Positions 1 through 10,862 of a stretch of DNA of 64,000 bases are shown here, piece by piece; the stretch's first letter is position 1, and every line of letters begins with the position of its first letter. Under the pieces are notes generated by a model. That model worked only from the letters and a program-made list of their open reading frames with translations, had not been told where the DNA came from and ran no database searches. The position numbers and the translations under genes were made by a program. The stretch is from Astropecten irregularis (taxonomy: Eukaryota > Echinodermata > Asteroidea > Paxillosida > Astropectinidae): assembly GCA_963971285.1 (NCBI GenBank), contig OZ020256.1, positions 498,501 through 562,500 on the forward strand, read 5' to 3'.

Positions 1-1050
1 TCCCAAATGTTGGAAAATAATTACCCAACAATATTGACGAACATAGCCAAATGTTGGGTAGAATGGGAACGTGTTCCCAACTTTGAGGGAAAGTAGGATT
101 GGCACCACAACATTGGCAAACCAGGACCTCTTTTCCACATTATTTGGGCAATGAGTAATACATGAATCGGGAGATAGTGGTGCAAACTACTCAACAGTTT
201 AGAAAAGCAAGCAAAGATACCCATTTGTTCAGGAGAATGGGAACAAATGCCCAATCTTGGGACACAAGGAGCATGCTTATTCCCAATCACTGATGAGAAG
301 GGGCCCATATTACAAATGTCGTTATATTAATGAATTTGTTATCAAAATGTATCATCACATGCATAACGATTCTTGATATGGTGAAGCGAAGGATGATGGT
401 ATTCCATGGAAAACAATAGACCTGGTATGACTTATGCTAAACATTGGGCCTATGTCGATTATGGACTCGTCTTGCACATATTAAGAACTGCAACCACGGG
501 CTCGACGCACATGTCACACATTAGCAAACATGTCAATTAATGTATCATAAGTTATCTTTATAACAGTAACACCTATAGTTTTTGAGACATAATGCCACAA
601 AATTCTCACCTTCCAAACACGTCTATTACGGTGCTAAAGCCCCACCTCTCCAGCAAGCCTAGTAGTAAATCACTTCGTGATCCGCCATTTCATCTCTAAA
701 CGTTGCAGTAGTGTCCGTTAATATGACATTTTCCTCTAATGCGCGTGCGCACAATGTTTCAATTCCCAATAATTGGAAACTTTAAACCGATCCATTGGAA
801 TTATGCCCATCTGTTGAGATTATTATCCCAGTTTCTACCCAACACTTCGTGGTTGGATCAAGTAATGTAATAAAACATATTAATTTGGCAATGTTTATCC
901 AACTAATCTTACTAAAAAAGCTTCCAACGTTGGTCAACTCTTTAAATTGCCCAACTCCCAAATTTACTCAATCGTTGAACAAAAATTCACCAACAATTTG
1001 CAAATAAAGTTTACCCAGTATTACTTTGCCCAGCATTTTTTTACAGTGAT
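1..1050. mobile_element. Foldback-like DNA element, truncated by window edge
   Basis: The first ~300 bases and the last ~270 bases of this stretch are full of short, mutually complementary words (CCCAACA, TTGGG, CCAACGTTGG, TGGGAAC / GTTCCCA). The right side ends in an AT-rich ACAGTG-type terminus near 1045. That pattern is typical of foldback elements with long degenerate inverted repeats. The left terminus lies outside the window and no target duplication can be checked. No transposase reading frame is seen. The assignment is inference. Confidence 0.3.
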
Positions 1051-1892
1051 ATGCAAACAACATGTAGTTACCTATTTTGACCTGGCCCTAAAATGACGGC
1101 ACCCTATTTTTGAAGGGAAGTGGCAAAATAACGTTGAGCAATGAGCCTAGATAATGGTGGAAACATAATGAGATGCTGTAAAAGCGATAGTGAAGGAATT
1201 TATGGCCTTATCACTCACGATAAAACTTGATAAGAGTTTGATACCACAGAAAATGTATAGACACCTGCTGGCACTGAGGTACATGCTCCAAAACAGCAAA
1301 CAATGTACCTGGACAACTTCGAAAATGCAGAACATTGACGGGTCTTGAACTTGAAGAGCAAGGCCCTGAAAGTTTTGGACTTTTGCCTAGAAATTAAGCC
1401 ACGACTTGGCGCCTTCTTAATTCGACAGTTTTGTGCTTTGATTGCATTTCCTAAGCCTACAGTAACAAAAGACTAGATTTTGTGTTGCAATGTTTTATGC
1501 AGTTTTTACTAATGTACTTATACCTGATGAAATTGATGAACGGAACACTTGATTAACCAGGGGTACATGAGTTGACGTCAAATACCGTTATAATTGAATC
1601 AACACAAAAGAGGATTGTCCAAGTTAGGAAGGATTATCCTATTGTTGTTTTATGAGATCAGCGTGTCTGAGTGGTCCTCATCTTTACAATGCGGAAAAGA
1701 CAAAAAATAATAACAATGACATGACAGTCTGCTCACAAGTAATAATCCCACTTTATACACAGGTCTGTGTTTATTTGCCGTTGCCATGGGAAACGTTAAC
1801 TAGTCAAAAGAGCCTCGCAATCGCATGCGTGGTTGAAGAAACAAGACGAAAACGTCGGTGACCAATTTTTATTTGGATGATTATTTGTGCTA
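1051..1892. other. No gene seen; distal upstream region of KLF5
   Basis: Ordinary AT-rich sequence. The short open frames here have no recognisable domain and look like chance. Nothing else is supported. Confidence 0.4.
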
Positions 1893-2291
1893 TGACGTCT
1901 TTCATAGGCCCTTCCTTTGATTGGTTGGCTGTGTACATATTACTGAGGTCAATAAGTGTCAGTTGCTGTACGCCCACGTGCCGAGTACACAATACACACA
2001 CAGTGTATAGTACACAGTCAGGATGGGAAGTGAGCATACAGTATTTAGGTTGAGAATTGGCTAAGGAATATAAACACTGTTGAATCGTCAATGAGTGGCA
2101 GACGCTTGTTGAGTGGCCAGGGACGCAGTTCATTCAAATATTGGAGCGTTTTCATTAAGCTTGACCCTGTGCTTATAATATTCCTATTAATCTTGAGGCA
2201 AATAGGAGATTGCAGGTCCTTGCTATAACATTCCTGTCTCACCTATTAGGGAATCATCTGAATACTTATACGAAGCTTGAAGGTGTTTGGG
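1893..2291 (+). promoter_or_regulatory. KLF5: Candidate KLF5 promoter / 5' UTR region
   Basis: This stretch lies directly upstream of the KLF5 start codon and concentrates promoter-like words: a CRE-like TGACGTCT at 1893-1900, an inverted CCAAT box (ATTGG) at 1920-1924 and a palindromic E-box CACGTG at 1975-1980. Weak TATA-like words follow near 2067 and 2175. No transcription start can be fixed from sequence alone, and a further non-coding 5' exon cannot be excluded. Confidence 0.3.
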
Positions 2292-2435
2292 ATGGCTACG
2301 GCTGGTGTGGAGATGCTACAACCTCAAGATGATCCATCGTCTATGTTCGGTGGAGAAGGATTGCTCAATGAGTTCTTGGTTAAGATTGAACCGGACTTTT
2401 TGATGGCACCAAATCCAATAGACAACTGGCAAGAG
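2292..2435 (+). CDS. KLF5: KLF5 coding exon 1 (N-terminus)
   Basis: The exon encodes 48 residues from MATAGVEML to DNWQE and ends in phase 0 at a donor reading AAGAG|GTATGT. The ATG at 2292 is preferred: it has G at -3 and G at +4, and the open frame upstream has no other ATG (its earlier TTG at 2277 is not a plausible animal start). Residues 30-34, VKIEP, form a sumoylation-type motif (hydrophobic-K-x-E). The acidic, proline-containing composition fits a transactivation N-terminus. No signal peptide or membrane segment is present. Confidence 0.85.
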
Positions 2436-3753
2436 GTATGTATTGTATTACTATACATCTAATAGTATACTAGCTACTGTATACCTACTATCAATTGCAT
2501 GGAGGAATAAGGAGGGTGATTTTGCGTTTGTAAACCAATTGCATAAATAATCATCAAAATACCCACAAGGGAAACTGACTGAATTGAATTGCATAAATGT
2601 TAACATTGATCATGCATTGACTATAGTTAAATCTAATAATTTACTCTTCTTTGGCTACCATGTACTTTAAGTAGCACTGAGATAATGAAAGAAAAAGAGT
2701 TTCATTTACCTGGTTTTGAAAAGATGTTTAAATTTGTTGATTTTAGTGGGAATTAATTAAGAGAATATTTTGTCTCCCATTCACTTGTGACAGGTGCCAA
2801 AGCAACCATTATTATCATTATCAGAGGACAATTAATACAAGGACAAACTCTTAAGCAGTTTTAGGCACCTGTATCTGACCACAGATTTTTGCATAATTTA
2901 CCCATAATTTATGATAGATTTTCAAAAATGTCCAGCTTTCCTGTTGACTCCTAATTTTAAGTGTAAGACATCAATTAAAATAAAGTGTCAATTTGCTGGT
3001 TTTCACCAAATTAGGCAATTTTTAGTAAGTTACTAAGTTCTTTACTTGTATGGCGTAGTACTACATATAAACAGCCCAAAGATGGTTACACAATTTATGA
3101 AATTCGCAGATGCAATTCTTGTCATGTTATACAAGCTTCTAGTTCTAGTTTGGTTACCCTATGATTTATGATCAATGCAGTCTATTAAAAGCTACTATTA
3201 AAAAAGACCATTATTGGAGAGGTGTGCAGTCATGCTGAACAATCAAACACAAAGACTTGGCCTTTTAGTGAATATAACATAAAGAATAAAACCAAGGTAA
3301 ATATTAGTTTGGCTAGATACTTTTATAACTTCCTCATGAAACTGTGTTTTAAACCATGAACTAATGAAGTTTGGTTTCGGAATGCGATTGTTTGTATTTG
3401 GCTGAAACTTCTCGAGTGAACAATTTTGCAAGGTTATATTATTTTGTGTAAAAAAAGTTTTTCAGAGACCTTAGATTTCTGGTATCAGAAACTTTGGATG
3501 GAAACATTTTATTTGAAGGACTTGATTCTACCATGGAGCTATTAAACAAATAGCATGATTCTACTTGCCATTTTTGCTTAGGGCTTAGGGACGTGTTTCA
3601 ATGTCTTTTTGCTTGAAATAAACTGTCACTGATCATTTCAGCCGAGGTAATACAGGCATCCAATGAATGCTTGTAAGTTGAAAATTAGAACCCAGGCAAT
3701 CCATCTTGAATACTTGTATTAATTTCCTTCTATTTTTCTTGACATTATTACAG
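2436..3753 (+). other. KLF5 intron 1
   Basis: A 1.3-kb AT-rich intron, GTATGT...TTATTACAG, with a pyrimidine-rich tract before the acceptor. It contains one tiny SINE-tail insertion (2549-2586, listed separately). No other coding sequence is recognised. Confidence 0.8.
2549..2586 (-). mobile_element. 38-bp SINE 3'-tail insertion with 12-bp target duplication
   Basis: The 38 bases, including CCACAAGGGAAACTGACTGA, nearly repeat the left end of the SINE at 42322-42450. They are flanked by identical AATTGCATAAAT at 2537-2548 and 2587-2598. Both copies begin AATCATCAAA directly after the duplication, which defines the family's 3' end on the minus strand. It looks like a severely 5'-truncated retroposition. 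A related but diverged piece lies near 29665-29690. Confidence 0.65.
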
Positions 3754-4546
3754 GGAGAGCTTGACAAGTACCTTCCCAGACCAGAGACGGCTAGTCCAGG
3801 AACGATCCTTGCCAACAAGCTCAGGAGAGAAAGTGTGTCCTACATGGATGATCTCTTGGAGGACTGCGACTCCAGATTCTCTCTGAACATTAACGGCAAC
3901 TTCAACGTTGTTTTTCCCCAGACCCATCACTATCAGTGCGCTAAATCGGATATGTACACACAGGAGATGTCAGCTTGCAGGATGAATACTAATAACTGTG
4001 CCAATTCCTGCAGCTACACGGGACAGGACAGCTTTAATCATATGCCTCCTTCTCCAATGGAAGATCTGAATAATAATAATAACTATCCCACAACGATTAA
4101 CGGGGTTTCTATCAAGACCGAACCGCAGGACACTTACACAGCACAGTGCAGTATGCCCTGTAATATGCACATTAAATCTGAACCTATGACACATCATCAT
4201 CAGCATCACTATCCACAGTCAACTATGACATCTGATTGCATACCAACCTTTCCTACTGGCATCGATTTCCAGCCCATAGCAGGAACCCAGACCCAGTTCC
4301 ATAGTCATCAACCTTGTACAAACTCTGTGTTTGGGATGCCACCGACGCCACCTCATTCCCAGCCTGGTTCGCCGGCCGATTTACCCCTGGAGTTTGCTAA
4401 TTGTCATCCACTTCGACCCCCTCCCCCACCGTACACTGTCGCAGTCATGACCAGGCAAGACAAGAAACCAATGACGATGCCAAGATACAACCGAAAGAAC
4501 AACCCTGAACTTGAAAAGAGAAGAATCCACCATTGCAACTATCCAG
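3754..4546 (+). CDS. KLF5: KLF5 coding exon 2 (regulatory region to first finger cysteine)
   Basis: The exon runs from an acceptor TTATTACAG|GGAGAG to a donor CCAG|GTAAGT and encodes residues 49-313, ending in phase 1 inside a glycine codon. It carries the conserved GELDKYLP start, RRESVSYMDDL, and SLNINGNFNVVFP. Two further sumoylation-type motifs are visible, IKTEP (K169) and IKSEP (K189). A histidine/glutamine patch (THHHQHH), MPPTPPHSQPGSP (244-256) and a PPxY WW-binding motif (PPPPPY, 270-275) follow. Human KLF5 is known to be sumoylated at IKTE/IKQE sites and to bind the ubiquitin ligase WWP1 through a PY motif. Conservation of those functions here is inference. The exon ends in CNYPG, the start of finger 1. 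Confidence 0.92.
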
Positions 4547-4594
4547 GTAAGTTTCATCAATTAATGTCACTGATTGCAAAGACTTTGCAACTTA

Positions 4595-4822
4595 GGGCGC
4601 TTACGAAATGAAGGCTCAGGCTCCTTTTCAGGCTCCGTCTCCATTTTGTGAATCTATTTTAGAATAATGGAGGTATCAAAATAGAGGCTTTTGGCTGCGG
4701 TTCGAAAGTAGAAAAGGAAAACAGCTTCAGCCATAATGAAAAACCACAACCTATATTTTCAGCAGATGGATGTCAGAGATGGAGCCTTAGCCTGAGCCCG
4801 AGCCTCTGTTTCTTAAACGCTC
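4595..4822. mobile_element. GGCTCA-TIR MITE, copy A
   Basis: A 228-bp non-coding element. The left terminus reads GGGCGCTTACGAAATGAAGG followed by GGCTCAGGCTC. The right terminus is the complement, GAGCCTCTGTTTCTTAAACG. The interior has the family's shared word AAAAACCACAACCTATATTT. TAT follows the right end, and the left flank is TTA. It shares this layout with copies at 10775, 26615, 26991, 35880, 37277 and 47037. Confidence 0.7.
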
Positions 4823-7099
4823 TATATTCAAGTTGTGGTGTCTGCTAAACAATCCTATAACACCTAATACATTTACTAACTTCTTGTTAATCACTTTGAA
4901 GTAATATTGTTTTGTGGTAGACTCAGAGACTCAGTTTTTAAACGACTTCACAGAAATATGTAATTAAACTGTCAGTTATGGTGATGTTTGCCAATAAGTA
5001 TTTCAAGGGTCAATTTGCAAAAAGAAATCTCTTGTGGAGAGCATGTCCACTTGTACAAACAAAGTATTGGCCAACACCAGCATGGAGTGAGTCAGATGAA
5101 AAGTTCCAGCAACCCAGTGGAGTTGTGAGAAAGACCACTGACACGGTTGATCTGGAGAGCCCAGAGAGAACCGATTAACCTCAGGTCAGCATGGTGCTTA
5201 AGGGCCCGCCGGCTGACCTCATGGTCAATATGCAAGCAACAAGTGTTGGCCCTGTTTACCAGCTCAACTGTCACTGGTAAAGGAGCCTTGCTTAGAGTGA
5301 AGGAGGGGGGGGGGGGGTTGATATTTATGCCTGCAGGAAGGAGCTTGGGGTTCAACTTGAACTGAACGTGTTTTGTTAGCATAGTCAACTTTTGGACAAT
5401 TTCTGGAATGCTTATTAATGTTCTTACAAGTCCATGCTCATACTGTGCAGTTATGTTTCTTCTTCTACTTCTAGATTAATAATAGTCATTTTTTTGCCTC
5501 TCACTTTTTCTGTCACATAACTTATCAGTCTCCCTATTAAACTATTGCCTTGTAACTAGACTTTTTTCATCATGTTTTTCAGCTTTACCAGCTTTTCCTC
5601 TGCCCTTTTTCCATTTTTGAGATTCCAGGATACTTTTAATTTAAAGCAGCCCAAACAGCAATTGATGGAGCATAAAAATCAACCACGTATATCATTGGAT
5701 TCGTTTTTTGTAGAGCAGGAAAATGACTAAAAATGCAAAATAAAAAACGAAGTTTGAACAGGCTGGCTTGTTGATGCAGTCAGAGCAAGCATCTTTGGTG
5801 TTGTATAAAATGTTGGCGTGATTTCCTGATGTAGAAAAGATTGCAGTCTGTTTGCCAATTGAAGCAACGAACGGGCATTGTGATTAGTACAACCTAACTA
5901 GATCCCCTTACCCTGTGGTAGAGTTTCATGTATGATGTGAACGTGCCTGGAGCTTTATGCTTCACCAACTTCAAGGTTACCGTTCCATTGTACTCCAACA
6001 AAACCCAGGCTTACAAATAAAACCACATAATGAACAGAGTTTTTAATAGGACCACTTGCAGTTGAAGAAGTGTGATTTATGGTATGGCTGCTGGATTCCA
6101 AAATGGATGTCTGACGCGCGAGATGATCCGGACAAAAGAACTATTTGCGTGGGTGATCGCCAATGCACAATTGTAAAAGTGTGGAAGTAACCTTGTCTTT
6201 CACAGAAACAAAACAAAAAAGTACATTTCAGGTTAAAACTGAGTGGAAACGAAGCATTATTGGTTAAAGAATTCTTCAGAGAATTCAGGAAGCGAGCGCT
6301 ATTAATGATCAACCCAGGGGACTTGTATCAATTTCAACAGACAATGTGTCAGAATAAATGGCCATTTATCTTCAATTGGAAAAAGTCATAGACAATGTCC
6401 TTGAGAATGAAATTACAGGCATGTAACATATTTCAAACAACATCGATTTTATACTTCTTTGGCAATCAAAAGAGCATTTGGCAAAAATGGAAGTCTTTAT
6501 TTTTTTTAGATGAAAGAAATTTTGTACAGTTTCTGCTTGCTATTTTATGCTGATAATCAATTTTTGTTAAAGCTTTGTTTACTTTGTAAATTTCTAGGCA
6601 CATTTCTGTATTGGTTGAGGCATTTTGTAAAATTTTTGAAACAAACACATTTTAAAACAGAGAAAAAGATGATGTTTGCACGCTAGCAATCATCCAACAA
6701 TAATCCTACTGCAACAAGTACAGTGTAATGTCACATTAAGTTAGAACCTTTGGTCTCTTAATTGTCTTTAAGGTGAATCCTATGTCTCCGTGATTTTGAG
6801 GTCTAGTATTGGTCAGTGCATTTCACGATAACTGACCACTCTGCAAGTGTAGGGAAGAGTGCAAAGGACCACCATTCTGACCTGAAGTGACCCTCGGTAT
6901 ACTACCGGTACCTAGCCACCCTGCTGTGCCATTTCATCAGTCTGATCCTAGATCCTAAACACATAATCCAGACTACCTGGGCTTGATCCCCGTGGACTTT
7001 TCTAGCATGGCCAGTTTTGGCCAACGGTGCACATGTCCAGCTCCCTTTATTTGTCAATCACGCTACAAGAAATGTCCGTTAGCTTTCACATTTACATTG

Positions 7100-7180
7100 T
7101 GATAATTAGACGAAACGGGAATCGAACCTAGTACCTCCAAATCACAGACACTGAAGACCTATGAGTAAACCACAGGTCTT
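7100..7180 (-). mobile_element. tRNA-derived SINE head remnant
   Basis: On the minus strand a B-box GGTTCGATTCCC (7117-7128) lies at tRNA-like distance from an A-box-like TGGTTTACTCATAGG (7158-7172). The acceptor arms do not pair, so this is not a functional tRNA gene. It resembles the promoter half of a tRNA-derived SINE. Confidence 0.4.
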
Positions 7181-9145
7181 GGGCTCTAATCCAACTTCTC
7201 TGTTCACCCTTAAAATGGCTCCATTTATTTGGGCTGGCTGAATGCTTGTTGATGTTTATGATATAAAAGGTATTATTATTATTGTCTTCATGAGGTTGTT
7301 TTACAAGACCCCCCCCCAAAAAAAAAGAAAAGAAAAAAAAAGATGTTAAGTGAAAACTGACCAGGGTGGGATGGGATGGCTTCACCTGTTGTCAGACCTC
7401 TTGGTCATTGGTCAAATGATTTCTCTCACACCATCCTGAAAAGAGTAGGATACAAAAAGCAAAACACTGATAAACATTTGCAGTTTTTGCACACATTTAT
7501 CATTTATTGATTTATATTTGCCGAAGACCAGTCACCTTTGAGACAATTTTTTTGTGTTCAAGAGCCAGATAGATTTTTCAAAGGAAGGGGGGGGGGGGGG
7601 GGTATGGAGGGGATATTTGGAATGTGGTATGGGCTTTATTAGCAAGTGTATTTGCTCTATAAAATGCTTGCATTGTGTTGTGTCAATATCACTACAGGAA
7701 GCCGTGAAGTACCATTCCTTGTCAATGGTACAATTGCGAGGTATAGTCCTCCAAAATGTGGTCTGCACTGAGCCTACACATTTCATCTAGCATTCTGAAA
7801 TAATTTCTCAAAAATATACTGAAACTAACACATGTGTATAACCAAGTTGTCAAAAAGACAAAAAAGGGTTCAACTTCACAGCATGATTTTTGATGATTTA
7901 AAATAATATTATTAATAAACTTGTAATGAATTGGATATCAAAGTAATTACCGGTAATGCTTTTTTCAATATTTGAATGATTCATCGTGAAACAATGCTGG
8001 CCACTAAAAACAAATACTTTAAGCATTCTGAGCTGTTAAAGTGCGGTATATTCCTTAGCCCTAGATCCTTGAGTGCTTTCACTTTAAACTAGATTCCAGG
8101 AACTGATATGATTTTCCCAGTCAATCTGTACCCTGACACTCCAGCGCCCATTTTGAAGTCATTCACCCCACGTTTCCTAAATGACCTTTTTGTCTCAGTG
8201 AATCACTGGAAGCATATCTAGCCGATATGATCTAGGCCAATTGCCCTTCAACAAGGTAAAATAAGAAGGGATAAAAGGCAAACCACTTCCTCTCTATGAG
8301 TGTAAATGAAATGAACATGTCCTTTGATGGAGTCAGGGTTTAGCCATTGGCAAGGAAACACCATACACCTGTGTGTGAAGTCTTAGTAAGCTCAAGCCTC
8401 CAGGGCTGGTGTAATGCCCGATAAATCCACCTGATTATTATTGGTCAGAACTGTTTTTTCGGTCAATTGACTGGCGATGGCCTGCAGGTGCTTTGTGATA
8501 TTACAGATCATAATGGGATTTTGATATGATTTGTGGTCATACAATGCCCGGGAACTGTTTATGTTTCCTTACCATGTGAAATGGATGCGGGATAATAAAC
8601 ATTGGGAACTTCAATTCACATCTTAGGTTTCTTCTTAATGCTTCCATATTCGTGAAGCGCAATTAATATTAGTTCTTTAATTAATGTTACTGTATGTCTC
8701 ACCGATTATAATTTTGGAGTTGCTCGGTTACGACCATGTCACACAAGGCAATTTTTACAGGCAACTTGGTGGCAACCAAGTACACCATATTCACAAAGGA
8801 AAGTTTCGGAAGCACAACAGTCATTTTTCTGGATGTTTCTCACTACCCTCTAGATAATTCTATCAAAATTGAAATATGAACGCCATTTCTTCTTGGAGAT
8901 TGCCTGGAGCTGGTTGCCTGTACATTGCCTCATGTGACATGGGCATTAGACTCTATTGTTTCTCTTTCACGTAACTATTGATCGCAAATGTCTTTCCTAA
9001 TCAGGTTTGTCAAGATTTGCCCCACATCTGTCTGCCCGATAATGAAGAAGAATTTCCAAGTGAATATTGATAATAACATATGTCTGAATAAAATCAGATG
9101 TCAATAATAAGATTTTTTGTTCGTTCTTTTTTTTTCCTCTCATAG

Positions 9146-9414
9146 GATGCATCAAAGTATACACGAAATCCTCGCATCTTAAAGCTCATCAGAGGATACA
9201 TACAGGAGAGAAGCCATATCTGTGTACATGGACTGGCTGTCAATGGCGCTTTGCTCGATCTGATGAACTGACTCGTCACTCTCGCAAGCACACAGGCGCC
9301 AAGCCCTTCAAATGTAAGATATGTGAACGTTGTTTCTCGCGCTCAGACCATCTTTCCCTTCATATGAAGCGCCACCAAGAGAAGTGCAAGGACAAGGCTG
9401 CGATTAATAATTAG
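9146..9414 (+). CDS. KLF5: KLF5 coding exon 3 (C2H2 zinc fingers 1-3 and stop)
   Basis: The exon follows a polypyrimidine tract and CATAG acceptor, resumes in phase 1, and encodes residues 314-401 to a TAG stop. Finger 1 uses C309/C314/H327/H331. Finger 2 uses C339/C344/H357/H361. Finger 3 uses C369/C372/H385/H389. DNA-contact segments [16 protein letters not shown] and RSDHLSLH match the KLF consensus, so GC/CACCC-box recognition is expected. The tail after the last finger is [12 protein letters not shown], a few residues longer than the vertebrate KLF5 end. Fingers 1 and 2 sit in one exon, whereas the KLF12-like gene here (and vertebrate KLF5, as I recall) has an intron at HTG|EKP. Confidence 0.95.
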
Positions 9415-10790
9415 GCATTCACTGCAACATTTTTTCCTCGACTTTGATCAAAATCGTTCAAAAATCAGCCAACAAAGTTTAACAAAAAATCAAGCAAAGA
9501 AGTAAATGACCAGCAAAAAAAATGAGCTCTGATGCAAAGAAATGAACCAAATAAAAACTTAGATTAAAATACGGCCATTATGGATTAAAATGCTCAATAA
9601 TCAGTTTTCAAGTATTGAGGATGTGGTTGGTGTAAAAGTACTCATGAATTGGTATTAACACTACCTACTTTTTAACTCATTCTGTCAATTATGAGGATAA
9701 TTTCAGTACTTGTAAAACAAAAACATTGCCTTATATACTTCAAGATATTTGAAGAATTCTTCTTTTTTTGTTCAAACTGGAAAACAAACAAAAATGATTG
9801 GAAAAGGAAAGATTACTATTCTGAAAGGATAAGTTGATGTTTTTTTTACTCCTTTGCTTGACAGAAGGAAAACAGTGTACAAATTTAAGCAAACTATCAA
9901 AGCAATCCCTATATCTGATCAACCAAAGGACAACTGGATCTAAAACAATCATTTTGAATTGTGTACAATTTGAAGTGCATTTTGTCAAAAATGTAAATAC
10001 GATGTAAAACATAAAGTACTGTAACTTGTTTCTATGGCAACGACAATCAGAAAAAAATGAAGGTTTATCGATGTAGATGACTTATCTCTGGGCTTGTACA
10101 AAGTTCAACATGAAACATTCCAATTGTTGATGATTAAAGACATGACTAAAGAAATACAAAATTATGCAAATGGTGTTAATTTGTAATTAAGTCTTTATAA
10201 TGAAACAGGGAAGTGTTAAGATAAGAGATAGGATGTCATGTATTAACTTGTTCTAAAACACGAACTCCAATCATCGTTAAGTACCAAAACAAAGTCAATA
10301 CTTAATCAGTGATGACTTCCTGTGATAAGGTGATTATGACGGCATATTAAGTTCTAATCATTGAATAACACATCTACATGCAGCATGGCCGTTATTGTGG
10401 ACTTCAGTCCCATGCTGCTTGCCACTTGTCTATCAAAATTGATTGATGTGTTCTTGGTTCACTTGCTTGGTCAGAGTACACTAACCTTTCACCAATTAAA
10501 TGTAATGTATGCTAAACAATATTTGTTACTGTCATATATTATTACTATTATTTTGCCAATTTCATACACTATTATCAAACAAAATGTGCTTTGAACAAAA
10601 ATCTAATGTCAAACTAATGTGCTTTACTTGAATTGTATTTTGAATCTTCTCAAATGTTTTTTGAAACAGTTATCCTATGCACCTGCTGGTAAAATGTTCT
10701 GAACTTCATGACAATTGTTATTATTGTTTGTATAATGTCTAATGTTGGATTGCCTAAGGGGTTTCATTAATTATGGGGTTTACGAAACGA

Positions 10791-10862
<72 letters not shown>

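Larger units (their letters stand above)
4547..9145 (+). other. KLF5 intron 2
   Basis: A 4.6-kb intron (GTAAGT ... TTTCCTCTCATAG) that splits finger 1 just after its Y-P-G. It holds a GGCTCA MITE copy (4595-4822), a tRNA-derived SINE remnant (7100-7180) and long G runs at 5305-5317 and 7587-7602. No coding sequence beyond chance open frames is supported. Confidence 0.8.
2292..9414 (+). other. KLF5: KLF5 gene span, three coding exons, 401 aa
   Basis: The gene encodes a nuclear DNA-binding transcription factor of the Krüppel-like family, expected to bind GC/CACCC boxes. The spliced frame of 1206 nt (144+793+269) is open with matching intron phases. N-terminal words (ELDKYLP, RRES, SLNINGNF) align with vertebrate KLF5 as I remember it. 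A PPTPP...PGSP stretch and PPPPPY (residues 270-275) follow. RYNRKNNPELEKRRIHHC then leads into three C2H2 fingers at about 309-389. KLF5 is distinguished from KLF2/4 by the NPELEKRRIH linker and the HTGAKPF inter-finger linker. Human KLF5 is about 457 aa, so this one is shorter in the middle. The next gene downstream is convergent and KLF12-like. Confidence 0.93.
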
